Source of the DNA: Pseudomonas congelans
GTDB taxonomy: Bacteria; Pseudomonadota; Gammaproteobacteria; Pseudomonadales; Pseudomonadaceae
NCBI RefSeq assembly: GCF_900103225.1
Contig: NZ_FNJH01000001.1
Location: 1,517,533 to 1,581,532 of the forward strand
Reading direction: 5' to 3'
Length of the DNA stretch: 64,000 bases
Both the position numbers and the translations under genes were made by a program. The notes below the pieces were generated by a model. That model saw only the letters and a list, made by a program, of their open reading frames with translations. It was not told where the DNA came from and did not search any database. Shown here piece after piece: positions 28,341-37,457 of this stretch. Positions within the stretch are counted from its first letter, which is position 1, and each line of letters opens with the position of its first letter.

Positions 28341-28754
28341 GTGAAAAAACTTCTGCTGGTGGTCAGTGTGGTGCCCCTGGGTCTGATCGGCGTGGTCGCG
28401 GCCTTGTTGATTTCCGGGTATCCGCTGGGGTTCGTGGCGATTCCTGGCGTGCTGGCGCTGATCGGCATCATCATCCGCAACTCGGTGATTCTGGTGACGC
28501 AGATCGATGAATTCATTGCCGCCGGGGAAAGCGCCTGGACATCGGTGGTCAAGGCCACCGAACATCGCTGCCGACCGATTACGCTCACCGTAGCGGCCGC
28601 GAGCCTGGGCATGATCCCGATTGCCCGCGAGGTGTTCTGGGGACCGATGGCCATCGCGATGATCGGCGGCATCGCCATCGCCACCCTGCTGACCCTGTTT
28701 TTCCTGCCGGCACTGTATATGGTCAGCTATCGGATCAAGCCACCTGCTGTTTAG
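28341..28754 (+). pseudogene. C-terminal remnant of an RND efflux pump
   Basis: About 137 residues matching only the last four TM helices of an AcrB/MexF-like RND permease: VVPLGLIGVVAALL, GFVAIPGVLALIGIIIRNSVILVTQID, HRCRPITLTVAAASLGMIP and a FFLPALY end. A complete pump subunit has about 1,030 residues; the first 890 or so are absent here. Homology begins abruptly around 28341, and the codons before it do not continue the pump sequence, which suggests a deletion joined to foreign or decayed sequence. It cannot work as a transporter. Confidence 0.85.
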
Positions 28755-28758
28755 CAGG

Positions 28759-29604
28759 TCAGATTTCGACAGGCAGAAAATCGAACAGCGCCTGCGGTGC
28801 CTCGACCAACATAATGCGCTTGAGCGGATCCGGGCATTCAAGCGCGCGGAACTGCTCGACCACACGGGGGTAGCTGACCACGTGCTCATGCTGGGTGTGC
28901 GGCCAGTCGCTGCCCCATACCAGTCGGCGTGGACCAAAGCTCTGCAGCAGCAATGGCAATGCCGCGCGAGCAAACGCCGCGTTCTGCTCGACACTGCCGC
29001 GCAGACGGTAGATTGCCGAAACCTTCATCCATAGCTGCCCGCTCAGCCCCAATTCCAGCAGGGCCTGGAACGCCGGATCATCAACACCAAGACGCGCATC
29101 GGGCCGCCCGAAATGGTCAATCACCAGCTTGCAACCAAACGGCAGCAACTGCCGGACCAGCCCCGGCAGGTCAGCTATCTCGCGGTGCAGTTCGACATGC
29201 CAGCCGAGCGTCCAGATGTGTTTGAACAGCGTCTTCCATTCCGGTGCGGCGAAGTCCGGCAGCGGCTTGCCGATCAGGTTCAGGCGGATGCCGACAATGC
29301 CCAGCCTGGCCATATGCTGCAACGCACCGCGACTGATGTCCGTGTCGACCACTGCCACGCCGCGCAACCGGTCCGGAGCCTGCGCCAGAGCGTTGAGCAG
29401 AAACCGGTTATCGGTCCCCAGAAAACTGGGCTGGACCAGTACGCCGTGGCTCAGGCCATGTTCACTCAGGTTGGCCAGATAGGCCTGCACCGTTGCGTCG
29501 TAGTCAGGGCTGTAACGTCGCCCTGACGCCAGGCTCAAATCCTTGCTGAAGACATGTGCGTGGGCATCGATGCCCAGCATTGGCGTGGTACAGGAATCAG
29601 TCAT
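28759..29604 (-). CDS. TIM-barrel amidohydrolase (lactonase-like)
   Basis: A 281-residue member of the amidohydrolase 2 family. The metal motif is IDAHAHVF near the start, with later barrel residues in LVIDHFGRPD and VWGSDWPHTQHE. This arrangement is shared by 2-pyrone-4,6-dicarboxylate lactonase and related sugar-lactone hydrolases. The ATG at 29604 is chosen because the upstream in-frame sequence has no family character. It is in one cluster with an MFS transporter and a GntR regulator, which suggests uptake and hydrolysis of one compound, probably an organic or aromatic acid lactone (inferred). Confidence 0.82.
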   Translation of the reverse strand: MTDSCTTPMLGIDAHAHVFSKDLSLASGRRYSPDYDATVQAYLANLSEHGLSHGVLVQPSFLGTDNRFLLNALAQAPDRLRGVAVVDTDISRGALQHMARLGIVGIRLNLIGKPLPDFAAPEWKTLFKHIWTLGWHVELHREIADLPGLVRQLLPFGCKLVIDHFGRPDARLGVDDPAFQALLELGLSGQLWMKVSAIYRLRGSVEQNAAFARAALPLLLQSFGPRRLVWGSDWPHTQHEHVVSYPRVVEQFRALECPDPLKRIMLVEAPQALFDFLPVEI

Positions 29605-29659
29605 GGGTTCGTCTATAAGAAGTCGACGCGGTGCCGCAACACCGCGGATGAAAGGATTT

Positions 29660-30946
29660 TCAAGCTTGCTGCGCTGCGCCCTTGTCCAGTGGCTCGGCAA
29701 CCGGCAGCGTGGCTTCGAGGTTGCGTCCACGGGTTTCCGGCAGGCAGAAAGCGGCAATCATTGCCACGCCGTAGGCAATGCCGGCGTCGATGCCGATGGC
29801 GCTGCCAAGCGACATTGACTGGCTCATATGCCCTACCAGAAACGGAAACACCGCCGACAGCACGCGCCCGAAGTTGTAGCAGAAGCCCACCCCGGCACCA
29901 CGTACCTCTGCCGGGTACAGCTCATTGAAAAACGAGCCGAGGCTGGCCGGAATGCCTGCTGCGAAAAAGCCCAGCGGAAAACCGAGAAACAGCATCTGTG
30001 TGTTGCTCAACGGCAGCATCAGGTAGCACTGCACGGTAACCACGCAACACAAGGCGAACAGCATGATGTTCCTGCGTCGACCAATGCGATCGATCAACAG
30101 ACCGCTGCACACGCAGCCACACCAGAACGCGACGATAATGACCGCCAGATAGCCGCCGGAGCTGAGCACTGACAGGTTGCGCTCGGTTTTGAGAAAGGTC
30201 GGCAACCAGGTCATGACCGCGTGATAACCGCCATGCGCACCAAGCCCCAGCAAGCCACCGAGCAAGGTAACGCGCAGCAGCTCGGGGCGAAAAATCCCGG
30301 CCATCGACTTGAAGAAGTTGACCTTCGGCGCGGCGCTTTTCTGCATGCGCAGGAAGCTGTCCGGCTCTTCGACATTGCGTCGCACCCAGATGATCATCAG
30401 GGCGGGCAGCAGGCCGACAAAGAACATCACCCGCCAGGCGATATCCTCCGGCACAAACGAATAAATCAGGGTGAACAGCACCACCGCCAAGCCCCAGCCG
30501 ACGGCCCACGCACTTTGCACGGTGGCCATGACCTTGCCGCGGTAACGGGACTGGATCGTCTCGGCCATCAGCACCGCGCCTGCCGCCCACTCACCACCGA
30601 TGCCAAAGCCCTGCAGTGCCTTGACGATCAGCAACTGGTTGAAACCGGTCACGAACGCAGACAAAAAGGTAAAGAAGGAAAACCACAGGATCATCCACTG
30701 CAGCGTGCGCACCCGACCATAGCGGTCCGACAGCGTCCCGCCCAACCAACCACCCAACGCAGATGTCACCAGCGTTACCGCGCTGATCAGCCCGGCATCG
30801 CCCTTGGTCAGGGCAAAGGCAGCAATCAGGGCCGGAATGGCCAGACCGAACATCTGCACCTCCAGAGCGTCCAGCGACCAGCCGCCAAAACAGGCCCAGA
30901 AGGTCTTGCGTTCCTTGGGAGTGACGTCGCGATACCAGTTGAACAT
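29660..30946 (-). CDS. MFS metabolite:H+ symporter
   Basis: A 428-residue 12-TM transporter. It has GGTLSDRYGRVRTL between TM2 and TM3, GFGIGGEWAAGAVLMAE in TM4 and GFFAAGIPASLGSFFNELYPAEVRGAG in the second half. The pattern is that of the aromatic/organic acid:H+ symporter groups (AAHS/MHS-like). AAGGAT precedes the ATG. It stands 55 bp upstream of the amidohydrolase and downstream of the HutC-type regulator, all on the minus strand. It is probably the uptake system for that enzyme's substrate. Confidence 0.85.
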   Translation of the reverse strand: MFNWYRDVTPKERKTFWACFGGWSLDALEVQMFGLAIPALIAAFALTKGDAGLISAVTLVTSALGGWLGGTLSDRYGRVRTLQWMILWFSFFTFLSAFVTGFNQLLIVKALQGFGIGGEWAAGAVLMAETIQSRYRGKVMATVQSAWAVGWGLAVVLFTLIYSFVPEDIAWRVMFFVGLLPALMIIWVRRNVEEPDSFLRMQKSAAPKVNFFKSMAGIFRPELLRVTLLGGLLGLGAHGGYHAVMTWLPTFLKTERNLSVLSSGGYLAVIIVAFWCGCVCSGLLIDRIGRRRNIMLFALCCVVTVQCYLMLPLSNTQMLFLGFPLGFFAAGIPASLGSFFNELYPAEVRGAGVGFCYNFGRVLSAVFPFLVGHMSQSMSLGSAIGIDAGIAYGVAMIAAFCLPETRGRNLEATLPVAEPLDKGAAQQA

Positions 30947-30997
30947 GGCTTTTTATCCTTAATGGGCGTTGAGCGGCTCTGGCAGACTGCAGCGCTG

Positions 30998-31741
30998 TCA
31001 GCGAATTTCCACGCTGTAGCGGAAATGGCTGGCGTGCCCTCGCGAACGACGCCACTCCAGTGGCTCACCGGCGTAATCGCGAGCCACACGTTCGATGACC
31101 ACTACCGCACTGCCAACCGGAATCTGCAGCAAGCGGCCGTACACGTCGTTGACCGTCTCGGCCGTCAGGCTTTCTTGCGCGTAGGCGACCACTTGACCGC
31201 AGACGTCTTCGTAGATCGGATAAAGCAATGGCCCCTGCGTATCGAGGTCCAACTCCAGCAATGCCTGAAACCGCACCCGTGGCAACCAGATTTCTTCAGC
31301 CAGCACCGGCTCGCCATCCAGCAACCGCAAGCGGACCATGCGAATCACCGGCGCACCGGCGCCAAGCCCCAACGCCTGAGCGACCGAGGAAGGCGCAGCC
31401 ACAGGTTCGACGGACAAAATCCGGCTTTCCGGCACCCGGCGCTCACCCGCTTCGGTTTGAAAACGGAAAAAACGAAACAGCGATGACTGAAACTGCGCAC
31501 GCCGAATGAACGTGCCACGCCCCTGCTGACGCTCCAGAATGTTATCGCTGACCAACAGATCAATGGCCTTGCGCACTGTGCCGGTAGACAGGCAATACTC
31601 CGCGGACAAAGCCGCCTCGGTAGGAATCGCCTCGCCCGGACGCCAGCGATTGTTGGCAATCTGCTCCGCCAGGCTGTCGCGCAGACGCTGATAAAGCGGT
31701 AGACGTTCGTCGCTGGAAAGCTTGTTCATTATTTTATTCAT
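30998..31741 (-). CDS. GntR/HutC-family transcriptional regulator
   Basis: A 247-residue regulator. The N-terminal winged HTH has LYQRLRDSLAEQI, GEAIPTEAALSAEY and VRKAIDLLVSDNIL-QQGRGTF. The C-terminal UTRA domain has IRMVRLRLLDGEPVLAEEIWLP and later VVVIERVARDYAGEPLEW. HutC-type proteins are usually ligand-relieved repressors of the operon they head, here the MFS and amidohydrolase genes 51 bp downstream. An ATG 12 bp downstream (MNKLSSDERLP) is an equally possible start. Confidence 0.88.
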   Translation of the reverse strand: MNKIMNKLSSDERLPLYQRLRDSLAEQIANNRWRPGEAIPTEAALSAEYCLSTGTVRKAIDLLVSDNILERQQGRGTFIRRAQFQSSLFRFFRFQTEAGERRVPESRILSVEPVAAPSSVAQALGLGAGAPVIRMVRLRLLDGEPVLAEEIWLPRVRFQALLELDLDTQGPLLYPIYEDVCGQVVAYAQESLTAETVNDVYGRLLQIPVGSAVVVIERVARDYAGEPLEWRRSRGHASHFRYSVEIR

Positions 31742-31991
31742 CCAGTCATCTATATGAATTTTTAAAAAGAGTATTCATCCGTGGCAGGCGAACGTCAATA
31801 GGTCGCGAACGCGCGCGACTATACCTTCAACTTGCTCCACGGGCGCTGATCATCATTCCCGGAAATATCCTGTATCAACTCGCCGCACCTACTTAATGGC
31901 CGACAAACCCGTTAGCCTGCGCTGCATCGATCAAAAACCGTCTGACAGACACGCATTAGCGTCTGACAGTCCATGCTCAAGCGAGACTTTC

Positions 31992-33191
31992 ATGCCCCAC
32001 TCGTCCCAATCCTCACATAACACTGCGACCATGACCCCGGCCATGGTCATGCTGTTTGCATTCTGCTGCGGCGCGATTGTCGCCAACATCTACTACGCCC
32101 AGCCGATCATCGAGCTGATTGCACCGGACATCGGGCTGTCGAGTACGGCGGCGAGTCTGATCGTTTCGTTGACGCAGATCGGTTACGCGCTGGGGCTGTT
32201 CTTTCTGGTGCCACTGGGTGATTTGCTGGAGAACCGCAGGCTGATGCTGATCACAACGGCGGTTGCGGTGCTCAGTCTGCTGGGCGCCGCCTTCGCCGAG
32301 CAGCCGAATGTGTTTTTGCTGGTCTCGCTGCTGGTCGGCTTCAGTTCGGTGTCAGTGCAGATGCTCATTCCGCTGGCGGCGCATCTGGCCCCGGAGGAGT
32401 CGCGTGGGCGGGTTGTTGGCGGGATCATGGGCGGGCTGCTTTTGGGGATTCTGCTGGCGCGGCCGATTGCCAGTCTGGTGGCTGACCACTTCGGCTGGCG
32501 GGCGGTGTTCGGCTCGGCGGCCGTGGTGATGATCGGCATCAGCGTGGTGCTGGCGACCACCATGCCAAAACGCCTCCCGGATCATCGTGCGTCCTACGGC
32601 CAGTTGCTGTTCTCGCTATGGACTCTCTTGCGTACTCAGCCGGTGCTACGCCAGCGTGCCTTTTATCAGGCCTGCATGTTCGCGACCTTCAGTCTGTTCT
32701 GGACTGCCGTCCCGCTGGAGCTGTCACGCAATCACGGGCTGTCGCAAACCCAGATCGCGATCTTCGCCCTGATCGGCGCGATTGGTGCCATTGCGGCGCC
32801 CATCAGCGGTCGCCTGGCAGACGCTGGCTACACCCGCATCGCGTCACTGGGCGCGCTGCTGTTCGGCGCACTGAGTTTTCTTCCGGGCCTGGTTCACCCT
32901 GCCTATAGTGTGATTGGCCTGGCCATAACGGGCGTAGTGCTGGATTTCTGCGTGCAGACCAGCATGGTGCTGGGCCAGCGCACGGTCTACGCGCTGGATG
33001 CCGCCAGCCGCAGCCGGCTCAACGCGCTGTACATGACCAGTATTTTTATCGGTGGCGCCATTGGCTCGGCCATCGCCAGCCCTCTGTTTGATCACGGCGG
33101 CTGGAGCTGGGTGCTGATCGCCGGCACCACGCTGCCGCTGATTGCGCTGCTGGCGTTTCTCAGGGATCGCTCCAAGCAAGGCGAAGGCTAA
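31992..33191 (+). CDS. MFS exporter (drug/sugar efflux type)
   Basis: A 399-residue 12-TM major facilitator. TM1 has CGAIVANIYYAQPIIELIAPDIG, the family pattern of YnfM/NepI-like exporters, then GLFFLVPLGDLLENRRLML and PEESRGRVVGGIMGGLLLGILLARP. The ATG at 31992 is used, since the upstream in-frame extension contains Cys and polar residues unlike a TM protein start. It is divergent from the GntR gene and converges on the esterase gene at 33199. Substrate unknown. Confidence 0.85.
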   Translation: MPHSSQSSHNTATMTPAMVMLFAFCCGAIVANIYYAQPIIELIAPDIGLSSTAASLIVSLTQIGYALGLFFLVPLGDLLENRRLMLITTAVAVLSLLGAAFAEQPNVFLLVSLLVGFSSVSVQMLIPLAAHLAPEESRGRVVGGIMGGLLLGILLARPIASLVADHFGWRAVFGSAAVVMIGISVVLATTMPKRLPDHRASYGQLLFSLWTLLRTQPVLRQRAFYQACMFATFSLFWTAVPLELSRNHGLSQTQIAIFALIGAIGAIAAPISGRLADAGYTRIASLGALLFGALSFLPGLVHPAYSVIGLAITGVVLDFCVQTSMVLGQRTVYALDAASRSRLNALYMTSIFIGGAIGSAIASPLFDHGGWSWVLIAGTTLPLIALLAFLRDRSKQGEG

Positions 33192-33198
33192 TCGACCC

Positions 33199-33918
33199 TT
33201 AACGGGTCGACTGCTTCAACCAATCCGCCAGATCCATCACTTCAGCCTCGTTGATGCTGTGTCCCATGCCTTCATACGCATGGGACTGCGGCGTCAGGCC
33301 GAGCGATTTCAAGGTCGCTTCGGCTTGCGGGGCGCTGGCATAGGCCACTTGGCGATCCTGTGTGCCGTGACCTATGAATACGCTCAGGGCCTTTATATCG
33401 TCAGAGGCCTTGACCTCGGACTTCACGACCGGCAGCAGCCGTCCGCTCAATGCCGCGAAGCCGCCAACCAGTTTGGGCTGTCGCAGGGCGACTTCGTAAC
33501 TCATCATTGCGCCCTGGCTGAACCCGATCAGGAAGACCTTGCCTGGCTGCGTGTGAAACTTCTCAGTGGCTTTGCCAATGAACGCAGCCAGCTGGGTACC
33601 GCTGCTTTTCAGGTCCTCGGTCACACCGTCGTAATCCGCGACGCCGGGCTTCTGGGTGAACCATTTGAAGCTGTCGGCGCGCAGCGCCACAGGAGCCTGC
33701 ACCGAGACGTAGTTGTACTCGGCCGGAAGATGTTCCTTGAGCCCGAACAGGTCGGCCGCATTGCTGCCGTAACCGTGGATGAAAATCACCAGCGGCTGGT
33801 CAGGCTTGTCGACATTGGTCTGCGCCAGATAATCGAGTGGCAGATCGGTGTGCAAGGTGTCCTGCGCCTGTGCCATTCCGACGAAGGCAAACAGCAAGAC
33901 AGCGAAGAATTTCAGCAT
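33199..33918 (-). CDS. Exported alpha/beta hydrolase (carboxylesterase/phospholipase-like)
   Basis: A 239-residue hydrolase. A cleavable signal peptide is evident (MLKFFAVLLFAFVGMAQA), so it acts in the periplasm or outside. The catalytic triad is Ser134 (G-F-S-Q-G), an Asp in GHGTQDRQV and a His in YEGMGHSI, the layout of the YpfH/carboxylesterase 2 family. AGAGG is well spaced for the ATG at 33918 and too close for the one six bases upstream. It lies immediately downstream of gspD on the same strand and could be a T2SS passenger, but nothing in its sequence proves that. Confidence 0.83.
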   Translation of the reverse strand: MLKFFAVLLFAFVGMAQAQDTLHTDLPLDYLAQTNVDKPDQPLVIFIHGYGSNAADLFGLKEHLPAEYNYVSVQAPVALRADSFKWFTQKPGVADYDGVTEDLKSSGTQLAAFIGKATEKFHTQPGKVFLIGFSQGAMMSYEVALRQPKLVGGFAALSGRLLPVVKSEVKASDDIKALSVFIGHGTQDRQVAYASAPQAEATLKSLGLTPQSHAYEGMGHSINEAEVMDLADWLKQSTR

Positions 33919-33991
33919 GTTCATGACCTCTGTTTGACGCCGCCCAAAGGCAGCGTCGTGAGTGGGCGTGGTGGCAGAAACTAACACAGCC

Positions 33992-36319
33992 TCAGTTCTG
34001 CATGCTGGTCCGCGAAACCTCCGGCTTGATCAGCTGCATCTGCTGACGGTAATCATCCGTCACCTGACGCGCCTGGCTGCTGCTGGTAATGACCCGCGGC
34101 GTAATCAGCACGATCAGTTCGGTACGACCCTTGGATTTGCTGGTATTGCCGAACAGCCATCTCAGGCCCGGGATGCGTCCCAGGTAAGGTACGGCGCTGA
34201 CCGTCTCGGCGTTATCCTGCTTGATCAAACCGCCCAGCAGCACGGTCTGACCGCTCTGCGCGGCCACCTGCGTGGCGACCGAGCGGGTGGAGATACGCGG
34301 ATTGCCGTTGGCGTCGTTGGTGCCGCTAGTGGTGTCGGCACTGCTGACCTGCTGCTGAATGTCCATGTACACCAGCCCGCCCGGATTGATGCGCGGTACG
34401 ACGTCGAGAATCACACCAGTCTGCACATACTCGACGCTGCTCAATGTGGTGCCAGCATTGGTGTTGGTGTTGATCGAGGTCTGGCTGATCGGGATATTGT
34501 CGCCGACCTGAATCTGCGCCTGCTGGTTGTTCATCACCACCAGCGACGGCGCCGACAGGACCTGGGTGCGGCCGTTGGTTTCCAGCGCCCGCAAGGCGAC
34601 CTGCAGGTTGTTGCTGACGAAGGAGTAGAAGAATGCGTCAGTAGAGGCCAGCGCGGCCCCGCCAGTACCAATCGCACCCTGGCTGCCCGCAGTGTTGGTA
34701 ACGTTGCCGGTTGTACCCGAGTTGCCCGCCAGACGCCCCAGGTACCACTGCACGCCCATGTCCAGTTCGCCCGTGAGCTGGACTTCCAGGATGCGCGTCT
34801 CGATCTGCACTTGCAGCGGCGGATTATCGAGGCGTTTGATGGCCGACTCGATCTCCTTCCACTGCGCTGGACGGGTACGCACCAGCAATTGGTTGCTGCT
34901 CTTCTGCGCAGTGATGCGCGTGCTGGCGTCCAGAGACTTGTTGTTGCCGCCAGAGTCGCTGCCTTCCTGGCTGGCCGAATCCGAATCGCCGCCACTCTGA
35001 TCGTCGCCTTCCGATTCGCTGTCGCCGTTGTTCTGGCTGTTATTCATGCCCTGACTGTTGCCAAAACCCCCACCATTGCTCAGGCCGCTGCCGGTACCGC
35101 CCAGCCCGTTGGAGCTGCTCATGCCGCCGACACCGCTGCCGCCGCTGGAGTTGAGCGACGACAAGGTGGTGGTGCGCAGGCCTGGTGCAACCTTGGCGGC
35201 AGCGTCTTCCTTGATGGCACCGTTACCGTAGATCTGCCGCAGGTATTTGGCCAGATCGGTGGCCTTCATGTTGCGCACGTCATACACGTACATCTGCGGT
35301 TCATTGCCGCCGCCTTCGTCGATGGTGTGAATCCACTCGCCGACTTCGTGCAGGTACTCGGGCTGCGAGGAAATCGCCACCACCGAATTGGTCCGCTCGA
35401 TCGGCAGGAAACGCACCATGCCCGCCAGCGGCATGCCGCTTTCCGGGCCGAACATTTTCTGCAGCTCGGGCATCAGCTCGCCGACCGAGGCACGTTGCAG
35501 GCCGAAAACCCCGACCGACATGCCTTTGAGCCAGTCCACATCGAAGGTGTCGATGGTGTCCTGATAGTTGGCCAGCTCTTCGGGCGTACCCGCCAGGCTG
35601 AGCACGTTGCGCGCCGGGTCGACCAGCAGGAAGGCATTTTCGCGGGCGAACGGCTTGAGCAGCTTCTGCATCTCGGTCGCCGAGATATAGCGCAAGGGAA
35701 ACAGCCGCGCCGACATGCCTGCCGAAGGTTGCGCCACACGCATTTCCGGAACCAGCTTGCCCGCCACCGCCTGGTTCGACGGCAGGATCACATAGCGGTT
35801 GCCCTGCTTGATCATGGCGTTGTCGGTCCAGGACAGCAGCGTCTCCAGAATCGACAGCGCCTGCTGCTTGTTGACCGGCTTGGACGTCGAGAAGCTCACA
35901 TCGCCCTTCACACCCTGGGCAATGCTGTAATTCTCGTGCAGCAGATCGCCCATGATGCTGTTGATCACCGCCTGAATCGGCTGATTGGTGAAGTTGAAGA
36001 CGATGTCACCGGTCTCGCCCTGGCGCGCTGCGGGAGCGGCGGCAGGCTGACGGATGAAACGCTGGTTGCCTTTAATGATCTGCCGCTGCGGCGAGCTCGT
36101 CGTCTGCTGGGAAGGTGGCTCGACGGGCGGTCTTTCGCTGCGCGGGTCTACCGGCGGGCGTTGTGAACCGGTTCCCTGGAGCGCTTCCTGCAGCATGCCA
36201 TTGTCGGGATCGAGTGTGTCTGACTGTGACGCGCAGCCGCCAAGGGCGACGGCGGTGGCCAGGCAAAGCAAGGGTGTGCGCAAGGTAGCGATGGCAGGAA
36301 CTCCAGAAAAGGTACCCAT
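33992..36319 (-). CDS. gspD: Type II secretion secretin GspD
   Basis: A 775-residue outer-membrane secretin. It has a lipoprotein-type signal ending in L-G-G-C near residue 30, then the N0 domain (DIVFNFTNQPIQAVINSIMGDLL) and repeated N1-N3 domains. A long Gly/Ser/Asn-rich insertion lies near residues 390-470, and the C-terminal secretin domain includes VQTGVILDVVPRINPGG and ELIVLITPRVI. It forms the outer-membrane gate for folded exoproteins. The ATG overlaps the upstream gene's stop (TGATG). Putative lipidation suggests it may reach the outer membrane without a separate pilotin (inferred). Confidence 0.95.
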   Translation of the reverse strand: MGTFSGVPAIATLRTPLLCLATAVALGGCASQSDTLDPDNGMLQEALQGTGSQRPPVDPRSERPPVEPPSQQTTSSPQRQIIKGNQRFIRQPAAAPAARQGETGDIVFNFTNQPIQAVINSIMGDLLHENYSIAQGVKGDVSFSTSKPVNKQQALSILETLLSWTDNAMIKQGNRYVILPSNQAVAGKLVPEMRVAQPSAGMSARLFPLRYISATEMQKLLKPFARENAFLLVDPARNVLSLAGTPEELANYQDTIDTFDVDWLKGMSVGVFGLQRASVGELMPELQKMFGPESGMPLAGMVRFLPIERTNSVVAISSQPEYLHEVGEWIHTIDEGGGNEPQMYVYDVRNMKATDLAKYLRQIYGNGAIKEDAAAKVAPGLRTTTLSSLNSSGGSGVGGMSSSNGLGGTGSGLSNGGGFGNSQGMNNSQNNGDSESEGDDQSGGDSDSASQEGSDSGGNNKSLDASTRITAQKSSNQLLVRTRPAQWKEIESAIKRLDNPPLQVQIETRILEVQLTGELDMGVQWYLGRLAGNSGTTGNVTNTAGSQGAIGTGGAALASTDAFFYSFVSNNLQVALRALETNGRTQVLSAPSLVVMNNQQAQIQVGDNIPISQTSINTNTNAGTTLSSVEYVQTGVILDVVPRINPGGLVYMDIQQQVSSADTTSGTNDANGNPRISTRSVATQVAAQSGQTVLLGGLIKQDNAETVSAVPYLGRIPGLRWLFGNTSKSKGRTELIVLITPRVITSSSQARQVTDDYRQQMQLIKPEVSRTSMQN

Positions 36320-36849
36320 CACAGGGTGGAATCGTTGGTTAAGGTAATCGGCGGTGTATTCGACGGCGGCGGCAGACGCAGCGCGGGCAGGCGCAGGACT
36401 TGCGTGCGGTCATCGAGTTTGAACGTGGCCTGGGTGGGCTCCAGACGGTCCAGCGTCCAGCCGTTGGGCAAGCGATCACCCTGACGGACTTTCAATGCCG
36501 GACCACTGGCCTGCTTGAGCAATGCCACCCGCAGCGAGCCGTCCATGATCACCCCGGTCAGGGTAAGGCCAGCCAGATTGGTGGCTTGCGCATCGGCTTT
36601 GCGAACCGCCACATCGGGGCTGCGATCAGGGCTGAACAGTGGGATTTTCCAGGTATTGGCGAGGCTGTCGAGTGTCGCCGACGGCGCGCTGTGGACCTGC
36701 GCCCTCTGATCGACCGGGTTGCGCGGTGCCTGCTCGGGCAGCCAGTCCGGTGAGTGCGCAGCGCCACTGAAGACCAGTGCGATCAAGGCCGCGAGCACGG
36801 CGGCGAAAGCCAGCAGTGCCCACTCCAGCGGACGTAGTGAACCGATCAT
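36319..36849 (-). CDS. GspC-like T2SS inner-membrane protein (also called GspN in some annotations)
   Basis: A 176-residue protein with one N-terminal TM helix (about 8-30) and a periplasmic part. The latter shows the homology-region layout of GspC: NLAGLTLTGVIMDGSLRVALL, then VRQGDRLPNGWTLDRLEPTQATFKL. It lacks any C-terminal PDZ or coiled-coil domain, so it is shorter than classical GspC. It should link GspD with the inner-membrane GspL-GspM platform. It sits between gspM and gspD with ATGA/TGATG overlaps on both sides. Confidence 0.78.
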   Translation of the reverse strand: MIGSLRPLEWALLAFAAVLAALIALVFSGAAHSPDWLPEQAPRNPVDQRAQVHSAPSATLDSLANTWKIPLFSPDRSPDVAVRKADAQATNLAGLTLTGVIMDGSLRVALLKQASGPALKVRQGDRLPNGWTLDRLEPTQATFKLDDRTQVLRLPALRLPPPSNTPPITLTNDSTL

Positions 36850-37457
36850 TGCTCACCCTCCCCGGCGCTGGCCGGTTGCAGGTAGCCGCGCACCAGCAGG
36901 TGCACCACCAGTTTGCCGGCAGCACCGCTGGCCGGAGCGTTGGCGTCGCGACGCATACTCATCTCGTCAATGAACAGAAACGGGCGCTGATACTCCAGCG
37001 CATGCAGGATCGCAGTCAATGGTTCGATGGCGCAGTTCAGGGTCAGGCTGACCTTGACCTGGCGATACGGCTCGGCACTGTCCTGCTCCGGGGTGATCGG
37101 CATGCGCTGGGTCAACTCGCAGCCACCGCCAGTGCTGGCCTGGCTGCTGATCAGGTCGGCAATGCGCTGCATCAGATCAGCGGCCACGGCACTGGGATCT
37201 TCGCCCGGCAGCAGGCTGGTGCTGCTGGCCGGATCACGGCGGGCCTGCTCCAGTTGCTCGCGCAACGAATCACCCTGCTGCAGAAGGCCAGCGTAGCGCT
37301 GCTGCTGTTCGCGCAACTGGTCGGTCTGCTCGTTGATATCGCGCAAGGGTCCGGCGAACCAGCTGTCGATCAACAACCAGTAAGCCAGACACAGCACCAG
37401 GGCCAGAATCATCAGGGCAGCGCCCCGCCGCTCACGGCTTGTCAGTGGACGGCGCAT
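36846..37457 (-). CDS. gspM: T2SS inner-membrane protein GspM
   Basis: A 203-residue single-pass protein. A short cytoplasmic start (MRRPLTSRERRG) precedes a TM helix (about 13-30) and a long helical segment with Arg/Gln-rich coiled coil (INEQTDQLREQQQRYAGLLQ). The periplasmic ferredoxin-like domain ends with a Met-Arg-Arg-rich beta region (LFIDEMSMRRD). This is the GspM architecture of the pseudomonad type. It overlaps gspL by 26 bp. It partners GspL in the inner-membrane platform. Confidence 0.85.
   Translation of the reverse strand: MRRPLTSRERRGAALMILALVLCLAYWLLIDSWFAGPLRDINEQTDQLREQQQRYAGLLQQGDSLREQLEQARRDPASSTSLLPGEDPSAVAADLMQRIADLISSQASTGGGCELTQRMPITPEQDSAEPYRQVKVSLTLNCAIEPLTAILHALEYQRPFLFIDEMSMRRDANAPASGAAGKLVVHLLVRGYLQPASAGEGEQ

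Noticed and set aside
33962..36166. A 734-codon open frame on the plus strand
   Set aside because: It is fully antisense to gspD, whose domains are unmistakable. Long antisense frames are common in G/C-rich genes.
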